Source: a virus. From it: a stretch of 27,523 bases of DNA. Shown here in pieces: positions 5,620 to 11,635 of the stretch (position 1 is the first letter of the stretch; each line of letters opens with the position of its first letter). A model generated the notes under the pieces. That model had not been told where the DNA came from. It ran no database searches and saw only the letters and a program-made list of their open reading frames with translations. The stretch covers positions 1-27,523 of the IMG/VR virus record IMGVR_UViG_3300036800_000057; one strand, written 5' to 3'. Made by a program: the position numbers and the translations under genes.

Positions 5620-6554
5620 CGGCTCCCTTCCTCACCGAAATATGGCAGGGCGTCGTCAGCGGACCCGGCCTCTATCTCGGCGTCCCGGCGGCCCGCTACC
5701 ATCTTGACCCGTGCCCTGAACCCAGTCTCTCCGCCTCCGTCGCCAAGATCGCCTTCAACCGCTCGCTGAAGCACGCCAAGGCCGCGCATCCCCGCCTCCG
5801 CGACCCGGACTTTCCCGAGGATGACGACACCGAAGAGCGGTCGAGGCCGTGGTACATGGAGGTGGGCAGCGCCTGCCACACGCTAGTGCTCGGGCGCGGC
5901 GAGGAACCGGTCGAGATCAAGGTCCCAAACTTCCGCAAGAAGGATGCCCAGGAGCAGCGCGACCTCGCCCGCGCTCAGGGGAAAATCCCCCTGATCACCA
6001 AGCACTACGACATCGCGCACCGGATGGCCGCCGTCGCCCGCCCGGTGGTGGAAAACCTGCTTGGGGCTGAGTTTCTCGCCGAGTCGATGGTCTGCTCGGA
6101 AGAGAAGGGTATGTGGCGCCGGTCTCTGCTGGACGCCGCAAGCTTCGATCTGCGGAACATCTGCGATCTGAAGACCACGAGCTTGGAGATGTCGCCGCAA
6201 CAGGCCGCCCGCACCGTCAACCGCGCGAACAACGCTTTTCAGGCCGCGTATTACATACGGAACGCCGACAACATCGACCCTAGCGGCATGGGCCGTCGCC
6301 GCTTCCTGTTCGCCTATATCGAGACGGAATATCCCTACGAGATGTCAGTCGTCTATCCGGACGAAGCGCTGATGACCAAGGCGGACGCCGAGGTCAATGC
6401 CGCCTGCATCATCTGGGATCGCGCCATGCGAACCGGCGTCTGGCCCGGCTACTCACGCGAGCCATTCCCTATCGCTCCGGAGAACTGGATGATGCGCCAG
6501 TTCGAGGACAGAATGCTGATGGACGACACCCTGAAGGAGGACGAGCATGGCTGA
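5616..6554 (+). CDS. PDDEXK phage exonuclease (RecE/DUF3799-like)
   Basis: Starting from TTG at 5616 the product is 312 aa and begins MTAPFLTEIWQGVVSGPGLY. Catalytic-core features are ACHTLVLG (helix A region), RRSLLDAAS (acidic residue) and NICDLKTTS (D-x-K pair), then QAAYYIRNAD (QxxxY motif). This order is typical of PDDEXK exonucleases of the YqaJ/RecE type, which resect double-stranded DNA for annealing. The gene acts with the Rad50-like ATPase and probably the RecA-fold NTPase at 7683. The TTG overlaps the mini-cistron stop. The stop TGA (6552-6554) overlapped the start of the next gene before a cassette was inserted there. Confidence 0.85.
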   Translation: MTAPFLTEIWQGVVSGPGLYLGVPAARYHLDPCPEPSLSASVAKIAFNRSLKHAKAAHPRLRDPDFPEDDDTEERSRPWYMEVGSACHTLVLGRGEEPVEIKVPNFRKKDAQEQRDLARAQGKIPLITKHYDIAHRMAAVARPVVENLLGAEFLAESMVCSEEKGMWRRSLLDAASFDLRNICDLKTTSLEMSPQQAARTVNRANNAFQAAYYIRNADNIDPSGMGRRRFLFAYIETEYPYEMSVVYPDEALMTKADAEVNAACIIWDRAMRTGVWPGYSREPFPIAPENWMMRQFEDRMLMDDTLKEDEHG

Positions 6555-6606
6555 GACCATGCCTATCCGGTTTTCACCCATGACCACCAGATTTAGGAGC
6601 GCGTGA
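6547..6606 (+). CDS. fused leader ORF driving the inserted cargo gene
   Basis: The interrupted gene's original ribosome binding site (AAGGAGG, 6534-6540) and ATG (6547) are intact. They now read through the 8-bp repeat into the cassette end as MAETMPIRFSPMTTRFRSA, stopping at TGA 6604-6606, which overlaps the PP-loop gene ATG as TGATG. Residues 5-14 equal the leader of the methyltransferase cassette. The insertion thus places cargo translation under the target gene's own start signals. The coupling role is inferred; a peptide function is unknown. Confidence 0.45.
   Translation: MAETMPIRFSPMTTRFRSA
6550..6557 (+). repeat. 8-bp target duplication, upstream copy
   Basis: GCTGAGAC, identical to 7447-7454. 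It contains the exonuclease stop codon TGA, so the upstream gene is left intact. Confidence 0.75.
6558..6587 (+). repeat. upstream terminal repeat, PP-loop cassette
   Basis: 30 bp identical to 853-882 read on the other strand; starts CATGCCTATCCGGTT and ends CCATGACCAC. It encodes MPIRFSPMTT in the leader frame. Confidence 0.85.
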
Positions 6607-7400
6607 TGCGGACGTATGTTTGCTTCAACAGCGGCGGCAACGACAGCATCGCAACGCTTGAGTTTATGGTGCTGAACGAACTGCCGAAGAAGGCCCGCGT
6701 GGTCAGTCTGTACAACAACACGGGCTGGGCTGCGGTCTATTGGGCTGACCGAATGGCCCAAGTGTCGGCGTGGTGCGCGGATCGCGGGATTGAGCACGTC
6801 GAACTGGCCACCAAAGGATTTGAGCGCCTTGTGCTGGACGGCGACGCCGGGACGATCCGCTTCCCGAACGGTATGCGGAAGACCTGCACCGAGCGCCTGA
6901 AAATCCTCCCGGCCAAGCGCTGGCTGGATAAGCGCGATCCTGAGGGAGAGGCCATCTGTGTCCTTGGCGTGCGCCGGTCGGAAAGCCAGCGCCGGGCGCA
7001 GACGCCCATCTACGAGCCGATTTCCATCAACCACGGTGGCCGGGCGCTCTGGAAGCCCCTGGCCGAGTACTCGGATGAGCAGCGCGATCAGTTGCTGGTC
7101 AGCGCTGGGTTCGAGGTGCTGCCTCACAGGTCGGACGAATGCGAGGTTTGCATTCACGCCAATCGCGCCGATCTGCGGCGGGTGAGCGATGAGGGCATTG
7201 CCCGCGTCCGTGCGCTGGAAGACGCCACCGGCAAGGTGATGTTTCGCCCCAAGGCGTACGCCGGGGCCACGGGTATCGATGAGGTCATGCGGTGGGCGCA
7301 CAGCGAGCGCGGCGCGTTTAGGCCCGCCATTCCCCTCGCTGAAGCGGTCGAAGGGGAGCCCAAGATTGAGGGGTGCGAAGATGACTTCTGCGGCCTCTAG
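6606..7400 (+). CDS. PAPS-reductase-like PP-loop ATPase
   Basis: This 264-aa protein has a PP-loop SGGNDS at residues 9-14, the ATP-pyrophosphatase motif of the PAPS reductase/DndC-like superfamily. It has a central GVRRSESQRRA segment typical of phage members and a Cys-rich C-terminal half (CEVCIHANRADL, CEDDFCGL). Such enzymes adenylate or reduce sulfur or nucleotide substrates; phage versions are widespread and mostly uncharacterised, with nucleic-acid modification a common proposal. ATG at 6606 has AGGAG in the cassette leader and overlaps the leader stop; a GTG one codon earlier is the alternative start. It is the only cargo of the 889-bp inverted-repeat cassette, as the methyltransferase is of the other. 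Confidence 0.82.
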   Translation: MRTYVCFNSGGNDSIATLEFMVLNELPKKARVVSLYNNTGWAAVYWADRMAQVSAWCADRGIEHVELATKGFERLVLDGDAGTIRFPNGMRKTCTERLKILPAKRWLDKRDPEGEAICVLGVRRSESQRRAQTPIYEPISINHGGRALWKPLAEYSDEQRDQLLVSAGFEVLPHRSDECEVCIHANRADLRRVSDEGIARVRALEDATGKVMFRPKAYAGATGIDEVMRWAHSERGAFRPAIPLAEAVEGEPKIEGCEDDFCGL

Positions 7401-7419
7401 CCAAACACCACATCTCGCC

Positions 7420-7446
7420 CCTGTGGGCGCTAACCGGATAGGCATG
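7420..7446 (+). repeat. downstream terminal repeat, PP-loop cassette
   Basis: CCTGTGGGCGC followed by TAACCGGATAGGCATG. It matches 294-321 with one missing base, and its last 15 bp are the inverse of the upstream end. Its final ATG is the present start codon of the downstream 80-aa gene. Confidence 0.82.
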
Positions 7447-7686
7447 GCTGAGACGTTCAACGTGGTCCAATTCTTCCCGGACGGAACGCACGAAGCCATC
7501 CGCGAGCGCGTCGGCGCCCAGGAGGCCGTCGAGACCGCCCGGGACTACACGCTGGCCACGCGGCCGGGCGTGATCCTCGGCGCCATCCAGCGCGTGATCA
7601 TCACCGACTCGGACGATTTCACCGTGTTCGAGTGGAAGCACGGCGAGGGCGTCACCTTCCCACCAGAATCGGCAGGCCGACAATGA
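7444..7686 (+). CDS. hypothetical phage protein, target of cassette insertion
   Basis: This 80-aa protein begins MAETFNVVQFFPDG and has beta-rich character (VVQFFPDG, RVIITDSDDFTVFEW). It is not recognised as a characterised family. The cassette at 6558-7446 entered directly after its start codon. The first four codons are duplicated upstream at 6547-6558, and the present ATG comes from the cassette end. The original AAGGAGG site now lies 900 bp upstream, so initiation must rely on GGATAGG in the cassette terminus. The stop overlaps the next start as ATGA. Confidence 0.72.
   Translation: MAETFNVVQFFPDGTHEAIRERVGAQEAVETARDYTLATRPGVILGAIQRVIITDSDDFTVFEWKHGEGVTFPPESAGRQ
7447..7454 (+). repeat. 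8-bp target duplication, downstream copy
   Basis: GCTGAGAC, encoding codons 2-4 of the downstream gene (A-E-T). Identity with 6550-6557 extends to 13 bp (GCATGGCTGAGAC) because the cassette end also terminates in GCATG. Confidence 0.75.
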
Positions 7687-8786
7687 GTAGAGATTGGACC
7701 GCCTTCCCGGCCGTGCGCGAGCAACTACCGCTGCTCATCGGCTTATCGGGCGCTCCGGGTTCGGGCAAAACCTACAGCGCCTTGACGCTCGCCCAAGGCA
7801 TCAAGAGCCATCGCGGCGGCTCGATCATCCTGCTGGATACGGACGGCGACCGTGCCCGCGCCTATGCGCCTCGCAAGGGCGAGGTCGCCAATGGCGTAAC
7901 CAGCTTCGATTTCGAACACCTCAGCTTCGCGCCGCCTTACGGGCCGGACGACTTCCTCGCGGCGATCCAGGCCCAGCTACCGCGCAACCCGGCCTGCATA
8001 ATCGTGGACGCCCTGAGCGCAGAACACGAAGGCGAGGGCGGCGTACTCTGGCTTCATGACACGGAGCTGGACCGGATGGCCGGCGACGATTGGAAGAAGC
8101 GGGATGTCATGACAACCACCGCCTGGATCAAGCCTAAAGCAGCAAGGCGGCGACTGATCAATTTTCTCATGAAAATGAAGGTGCCGATAATCGCAACCTT
8201 CCAGGCGAGGGAGAAAACGAAGCTTATCCAGAATGACAGGGGCAAGATGGCGCCGACGAACATTGGCTGGACTCCCATCGCCCCGAGCGAGATCATCCAG
8301 TCGATGACGCTGTTCTGCCTTCTGCCGATCCGGAGCGACGGAGTTCCCATGTGGAAAGGGAACACCGCGCACGAGGACTTCACGATCAAGCTCCCGGTCC
8401 AATTCAAGCATCTGTTCCCGGACAGTCAGCCGCTCAACCAATCGATGGGCGCCGCCATGTCGCGCTGGGCGGCCGGTGACGACGCCAAGGCCGCCCCCGC
8501 CTCACCACCGCCGCCCCCTCCGCCGCCTGCCGCCGCGTCTAATACGCAACCCACCTCCGAATCGACCGGCTCATGGGATTACGCTGCGTGGCAGAAGGCC
8601 TCCACGGAAGTCCTCGCCGGCATCACGACGGTTGCCGATCTGGACGCTTGGCGGGGCGATGAGTCGAACAAGGAGTGCTTCGGCAAGCTGACGGCTGCTG
8701 ATCCAGCGCTCGCCAAGTCGCTGAGCGCCGCGATCCAGGGTCGAAGGAAGGCGCTACTCGACAAGGAAACGGAGCCGCAGTTTTGA
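7683..8786 (+). CDS. RecA-fold phage NTPase (AAA_24-like, possible Sak4-type)
   Basis: This 367-aa protein has Walker A GAPGSGKTYS near residues 22-31, a Walker B-like CIIVDALSAEH and a sensor-like VPIIATFQAREKTK. This RecA-like core resembles phage AAA_24 and Sak4-type recombination ATPases that load on or anneal single-stranded DNA. After a poly-proline linker (PASPPPPPPPPAAAS) a C-terminal domain of about 85 residues follows (SWDYAAWQKAST to the end), possibly a protein-interaction module. It sits in the same operon as the exonuclease and Rad50-like ATPase. The start overlaps the upstream stop (ATGA) and the stop overlaps the next gene (TTGA). Confidence 0.78.
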   Translation: MSRDWTAFPAVREQLPLLIGLSGAPGSGKTYSALTLAQGIKSHRGGSIILLDTDGDRARAYAPRKGEVANGVTSFDFEHLSFAPPYGPDDFLAAIQAQLPRNPACIIVDALSAEHEGEGGVLWLHDTELDRMAGDDWKKRDVMTTTAWIKPKAARRRLINFLMKMKVPIIATFQAREKTKLIQNDRGKMAPTNIGWTPIAPSEIIQSMTLFCLLPIRSDGVPMWKGNTAHEDFTIKLPVQFKHLFPDSQPLNQSMGAAMSRWAAGDDAKAAPASPPPPPPPPAAASNTQPTSESTGSWDYAAWQKASTEVLAGITTVADLDAWRGDESNKECFGKLTAADPALAKSLSAAIQGRRKALLDKETEPQF

Positions 8787-9229
8787 CCCTGATGCCGGCC
8801 ATATCGCTATGGCAGCCGTTCGCCAGCCTCTGGGTTGTCACCAGCCCGCGCCTGAAGTGGCATGAGACGCGACACTGGCGACCCCCAGCTCGCTACATCG
8901 GCCGGCGCATCTTGGTCCACGCCGCCAAGACTCGCGAGGGCCTCCGCGACATCGAGGACGGCGACGATCTGGCCATTCTATGCCGCTCGCGGTTCGGCGA
9001 TGGCTGGCGGACCACGCTGCCCTTTGGCGGGTTCATCGGCAGCATCACCCTCGCCGCCGCCGTTCCGTCCCCACCGGATGACGACACGCCGGGTCCCGCG
9101 CGCTCCAGCGCCGACTTCATCTGCGGCAATTGGGGACCCAACCGCTATGGATGGCTTGGCGAGGAACCGGACGCGTGGCCGTGCAAGCCGGCGCGAGGCC
9201 AGCAGGGCTTCTGGATGGCAGAGCCGTGA
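8783..9229 (+). CDS. ASCH-domain-like protein
   Basis: This 148-aa protein begins with PAISLWQPFASLWV, then HETRHW, RILVHAAK, and GGFIGSITLAAAV. This matches the ASCH pattern of an N-terminal SLWQPWA motif, an ETR/W strand and an HAAK strand. ASCH is a PUA-like RNA- or nucleotide-binding fold that is common in phages. TTG at 8783 overlaps the upstream stop (TTGA); an internal ATG at 8792 is a plausible alternative and gives the usual family N-terminus. The stop overlaps the GTG of the HNH gene (GTGA). Confidence 0.72.
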   Translation: MTLMPAISLWQPFASLWVVTSPRLKWHETRHWRPPARYIGRRILVHAAKTREGLRDIEDGDDLAILCRSRFGDGWRTTLPFGGFIGSITLAAAVPSPPDDDTPGPARSSADFICGNWGPNRYGWLGEEPDAWPCKPARGQQGFWMAEP

Positions 9230-9606
9230 GTCGGACACTTCCGGAGTGGGTGGGCAGGACCGACGACGCCAAAGTGCCCCCCAGGGTCCGCGTTCGCATC
9301 TTCCTTCGTGAGGACGGCCGCTGTCACCTATCGGGCCGGAAGATCACGCCCGGCGACGCCTGGGACCTCGACCACAAGACCGCGCTCATCAACGGCGGCG
9401 AGCACCGCGAAAGCAACCTGTTCCCGGCGCTACGCGACAAGCATCGGGAGAAAACCCGCGAGGACATAAAGACGAAGGCCAAGGTCGCACGCGTGAAAGC
9501 CAGGCACATCGGCGTAAAGACGGACGGACGGAAGCTCCAGAGCCGGGGATTCGACAAGCGGCTGCGGAAGCGAATGGACGGCACAGTGGAGCGGCGCGAT
9601 GCGTGA
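9226..9606 (+). CDS. HNH endonuclease
   Basis: Starting from GTG at 9226 the product is 126 aa. The HNH core is RCHLSGRKI, then DLDHKTALINGGEHRESNL, then ALRDKHREKT; the DH, N and final H residues are present. The usual zinc-binding Cys pairs are missing, because the core region has only one Cys. The C-terminus is strongly basic (KTKAKVARVKARHIG, RLRKRMDG), fitting DNA binding. The enzyme could be a nicking or packaging-related nuclease or a homing enzyme; it is not next to either cassette, so a link to them would be speculative. The GTGA overlap decides the start. Confidence 0.8.
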   Translation: MSRTLPEWVGRTDDAKVPPRVRVRIFLREDGRCHLSGRKITPGDAWDLDHKTALINGGEHRESNLFPALRDKHREKTREDIKTKAKVARVKARHIGVKTDGRKLQSRGFDKRLRKRMDGTVERRDA

Positions 9607-9799
9607 GAGCGGGCGATGGATGCCCTCAGACAAACGCCTGCTCCTGGAATCGATCCGGAGCGGCGAGACGACCGTCGAAGCGGTGATGGCCGAGCACAAC
9701 ATCTCGGCCGAAGAACTACTGAGCTGGGCGCGCCGCAACGCCGCCTTCGGGCAAGACGGGCTGCGCGAGACCCGCGTGCAGGAATACCGGCTGAAATAA
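9599..9799 (+). CDS. sciP: SciP-like (DUF1153) regulator
   Basis: This 66-aa protein carries the DUF1153/SciP helix-turn-helix pattern. RWMPSDKRLLLESIRSGE is followed by NISAEELLSWARR and ends with GLRETRVQEYR, matching the family's RW..RRK..VV.AVR.G, LS.EEFLSW and GLR.TR.Q.YR blocks. In Caulobacter, SciP blocks activation of CtrA-dependent promoters. The phage protein lacks the N-terminal extension of the cellular form and is essentially the DNA/CtrA-binding domain. It overlaps the HNH gene by eight bases and is followed by a 63-base gap. Together with the phage GcrA it suggests manipulation of the host cell-cycle circuit; that role is inference. Confidence 0.82.
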   Translation: MRESGRWMPSDKRLLLESIRSGETTVEAVMAEHNISAEELLSWARRNAAFGQDGLRETRVQEYRLK

Positions 9800-9862
9800 T
9801 TTCGCGATACCGCTTGACGACGCGGCTTAGCCATGCCCTTTGATGCACAAGCGGGAAGTCGC
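9800..9862 (+). promoter_or_regulatory. possible internal promoter with repeated operator
   Basis: One of the few gaps in the early operon. It contains TTGACG (9814-9819) and GGCTTAGCC (9824-9832), a palindrome that also occurs at 2557-2565 next to a TTGACG on the opposite strand. No clear -10 is visible. It could be an internal promoter controlled by the same regulator as the early promoter region. Confidence 0.25.
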
Positions 9863-10099
9863 ATGAATCCCTACGACGACGCCATCATCGCCGGTCGCTT
9901 GACGCCGGCCAGCGCCTGGCGTGGATCAATGGCCCGCGCATCCGACCGCGCGAGCCGGACAAGCACGCAACTCGCCTACGAGGCGCGGACGATCAAAACC
10001 GGCCCCGACCTGTGGCATGGCGTGCGGCTGCTGTTCGCGTTCGCGGTGTGGACGGCGGCGGTGGTTGGCATCTGCTCGGCCGTGTGGATTTTCGGGTGA
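9863..10099 (+). CDS. small single-span membrane protein
   Basis: This 78-aa protein has a C-terminal membrane span (LLFAFAVWTAAVVGICSAVW) and a soluble N-terminus of about 50 residues. An upstream ATG at 9833 would add ten residues, but GGGAAG ahead of the ATG at 9863 makes the shorter form more likely. The function is unknown. It could act in superinfection exclusion or as an inner-membrane anchor. The stop overlaps the next ATG as TGATG. Confidence 0.6.
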   Translation: MNPYDDAIIAGRLTPASAWRGSMARASDRASRTSTQLAYEARTIKTGPDLWHGVRLLFAFAVWTAAVVGICSAVWIFG

Positions 10100-10296
10100 T
10101 GAGACATGCAATGATCATCGGCGCCACTATAGCCGCCATCGCCGGGGCCGAACTTCTCGCCGAACCGGCCATCGCGCGGAGCGCGGGCGACAAGGGCGGG
10201 GAGGACGCCCGACGCGGCGCGCCACCCCTGCCTGAGGGCGAGTCCCGTCAGGTCCGCCGCCAGCGCGAGCGGATGCTCAAGAGGCGCACACCATGA
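10099..10296 (+). CDS. small protein with N-terminal signal or anchor
   Basis: This 65-aa protein has a hydrophobic N-terminus (MIIGATIAAIAGAELLAEPA) that could be a signal peptide cleaved near AIA, followed by a very basic tail (RQVRRQRERMLKRRTP). ATG at 10099 shares a base with the upstream stop; ATG at 10111 is an alternative. The family is unknown. Confidence 0.5.
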   Translation: MRHAMIIGATIAAIAGAELLAEPAIARSAGDKGGEDARRGAPPLPEGESRQVRRQRERMLKRRTP

Positions 10297-10466
10297 AAGG
10301 CGAGAGGAGAAAGAGAATGAATTTTCTGCTTGTCCCTGTAGCGGCGCTTTACGCCTACGTGATCGGCGAGCTGATCCGAGGGTGGCCGCGCCATCCTGAC
10401 TCGCGCTGCTACACCGGACTGACGAACCGCGATTGGGAGAAGCATCAGGAGAGGTGCGGGCGATGA
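10293..10466 (+). CDS. small membrane-associated hypothetical protein
   Basis: A 57-aa product is obtained from ATG at 10293 (ATGA overlap). A 49-aa product from ATG at 10317 is the more likely form, because it is preceded by an excellent GAGAGGAG site. The short form begins MNFLLVPVAALYAYVIGELI, a membrane span or signal anchor. A Cys-containing hydrophilic tail follows (DSRCYTGLTNRDWEKH). No homologue was recognised. Confidence 0.5.
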   Translation: MKGERRKRMNFLLVPVAALYAYVIGELIRGWPRHPDSRCYTGLTNRDWEKHQERCGR

Positions 10467-10510
10467 CGTTCCGCGAAGAAGAAGCCGCCGAGGCGAAGGA
10501 GGGGGAATGA
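10463..10510 (+). CDS. 15-aa mini-cistron
   Basis: ATG at 10463 overlaps the upstream stop (ATGA) and encodes MTFREEEAAEAKEGE, ending at TGA 10508-10510, which overlaps the next ATG. Its last codons contain GGAGGGGGA, the ribosome binding site of the next gene. It may exist only to keep ribosomes on the message. Confidence 0.3.
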   Translation: MTFREEEAAEAKEGE

Positions 10511-10692
10511 GCAAGCCTGAATACTGGACCGGCCAGCGCAATCCTTCCGAGGCTCCGAGCGACTGGGACGCCTGCGAGCACCAGTGGCGGGACTTTGACG
10601 CCCTGTCCGAGAACGAGGTGCGCTGCCATTTGTGTGGCGTGCCTGGCGACGTAAACCGCGAAACGGGAGAGGTCTATTGGCCAGCGACATGA
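10507..10692 (+). CDS. small zinc-finger-like protein
   Basis: This 61-aa acidic protein has a possible zinc site made of CEHQW (residues 23-27) and CHLCG (about 40-44), giving two Cys/His pairs. Small phage zinc-ribbon proteins of this kind have no assigned function. A strong GGAGGGGGA ribosome binding site precedes the ATG. The stop overlaps the next ATG (ATGA). Confidence 0.65.
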   Translation: MSKPEYWTGQRNPSEAPSDWDACEHQWRDFDALSENEVRCHLCGVPGDVNRETGEVYWPAT

Positions 10693-11120
10693 CCGAACCC
10701 AAGGACAACGAGGCGTGGAGAGCGGCTTACGAGGCTGGGTTTCCCAACCGGCTGCCGCCGGACCACGAGGACTATAATCCCGAGGTACAGCGCTATCACG
10801 AGCAAGGCTTCCGCGCCGGCTTCCTCGCCCGCACCGCCTCCCCGCCCGTCGCGGAGATAGGCGGGGGAGAGCTGCCACCATTCGTCCGCGCGCTGATTGG
10901 CCCGCTGAAAGAACGTGCTGCGGCTGAGGTCATCCGCGCTCGCGACGAGGCGCGCGCAAACGGCACGGCGTGGGTCAAGACCAAAATGATCGAGGCGGAC
11001 CCTGTGGCGGTTCAGTTCATCATCGACGAACTCGAAAAGCGCGCCGCCCTCATGCGGCGCATCATCCGCGCCAAGGCCGACCCCGCCTCCCCACAAGGAA
11101 CCCCGACCAATGTCTCTTGA
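10689..11120 (+). CDS. hypothetical phage protein
   Basis: This 143-aa protein contains two Tyr/Gly-rich helical patches (AWRAAYEAGFPN and RYHEQGFRAGFLAR) near the N-terminus that are reminiscent of RMF-like repeats. A charged helical C-terminal half follows (ERAAAEVIRARDEARANG, ELEKRAALMRRIIRAKAD). No enzyme motif was found. It overlaps the upstream gene by four bases and the Fic gene by eleven, so it is probably cotranslated with Fic; a partner role is possible but unsupported. Confidence 0.62.
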   Translation: MTEPKDNEAWRAAYEAGFPNRLPPDHEDYNPEVQRYHEQGFRAGFLARTASPPVAEIGGGELPPFVRALIGPLKERAAAEVIRARDEARANGTAWVKTKMIEADPVAVQFIIDELEKRAALMRRIIRAKADPASPQGTPTNVS

Positions 11121-11574
11121 AGCGACCGAGCTGCGCCACTTCGTCCGCGAAAGCAACCGGATCGAGGGCATCACGCGAGAGCCGACCAAGCACGAACTGG
11201 AGGCTCACATCACACTGCTGGCGCACGGCGCGCCTGACATCGGTGCGGTCAGGGCCTTCGTCTGGACAGTCGCCGGCAAGCCCCTGCGCGACCGGCCCGG
11301 CATGAATGTTCGGGTGGGGAACCATATCGCCCCGCCAGGCGGTCCCGAGATCGTGACGCGCCTTGGCCTGATCCTCCACGGCGCACATCGCGGCGATGAC
11401 CCCTACGATGTCCACCGAGACTACGAAACGCTGCATCCGTTTCTAGATGGAAACGGTCGATCAGGCCGCGCGATCTGGCTTTGGCAAATGCTGCATCAGC
11501 GGAACGCTCGGCATGTGCTGCAACTGGGATTCTTGCATTGCTGGTACTACCAGTCCCTTGCGGGGCGGGGATGA
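11110..11574 (+). CDS. Fic-family protein with N-terminal inhibitory motif
   Basis: This 154-aa protein has the Fic active-site motif HPFLDGNGRSGR at residues 109-120, which matches the HxFx(D/E)GNGRxxR consensus exactly. The catalytic His is H109. An S-N-R-I-E-G sequence at residues 15-20 matches the (S/T)xxxE(G/N) inhibitory helix motif, here N-terminal as in class II Fic proteins. Active Fic enzymes transfer AMP or other nucleotide moieties to target proteins. This is the last gene of the plus-strand operon, directly before a terminator. The target could be host translation or transcription machinery, or a defence protein; nothing in the sequence identifies it. Confidence 0.85.
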   Translation: MSLEATELRHFVRESNRIEGITREPTKHELEAHITLLAHGAPDIGAVRAFVWTVAGKPLRDRPGMNVRVGNHIAPPGGPEIVTRLGLILHGAHRGDDPYDVHRDYETLHPFLDGNGRSGRAIWLWQMLHQRNARHVLQLGFLHCWYYQSLAGRG

Positions 11575-11597
11575 GCCGGAGTGAAGACGCAGAAAAG

Positions 11598-11628
11598 CCA
11601 TCCCCGCCCGTGAAGGCGAGGATGGTTT
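11598..11628 (+). terminator. rho-independent terminator of early operon
   Basis: An 11-bp stem, CCATCCCCGCC / GGCGAGGATGG (one mismatch), with a six-base loop CGTGAA. It is followed by TTT and preceded by AAAA, so it could work for the plus operon and weakly in reverse. Confidence 0.7.
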
Positions 11629-11635
11629 CCTAAGT

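Larger units (their letters stand above)
6558..7446 (+). mobile_element. PP-loop/PAPS-reductase cargo cassette (889 bp, inverted termini)
   Basis: Both ends match those of the 294-882 cassette. The upstream 30 bp (6558-6587) are identical; the downstream end (7420-7446) matches except for one indel. The outer 15 bp are inverted repeats. The flanks carry a perfect 8-bp direct repeat, GCTGAGAC, at 6550-6557 and 7447-7454. Removing the cassette plus one repeat restores a clean junction in which the exonuclease stop overlaps ATG-GCT-GAG-ACG-TTC of the 80-aa gene behind a strong AAGGAGG site. There is one cargo gene and no transposase. An inverted CGCCC/GGGCG hairpin (7417-7429) lies just inside the downstream end. 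Confidence 0.82.

Noticed and set aside
6352-6361. CTATCCGG inside the exonuclease gene
   Set aside because: Partial match to the terminal repeat within coding sequence with no inverted partner.
7417-7429. CGCCC-CTGT-GGGCG hairpin as a terminator after the PP-loop gene
   Set aside because: The stem is only 5 bp with no T-run, and its right arm is part of the conserved cassette end; not enough to call termination.
6453-7499. Minus-strand ORF of 348 codons covering the whole PP-loop cassette
   Set aside because: It is antisense to a gene with a clear PP-loop motif and spans the insertion; its composition and lack of motifs mark it as a shadow. The MPIRLAP stretch in it comes from the terminal repeat.
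9226-9606. HNH endonuclease as the mobilising enzyme of the cassettes
   Set aside because: It is not adjacent to either element, lies in the normal operon with coupled overlaps, and HNH homing does not usually create 8-bp duplications with inverted ends.
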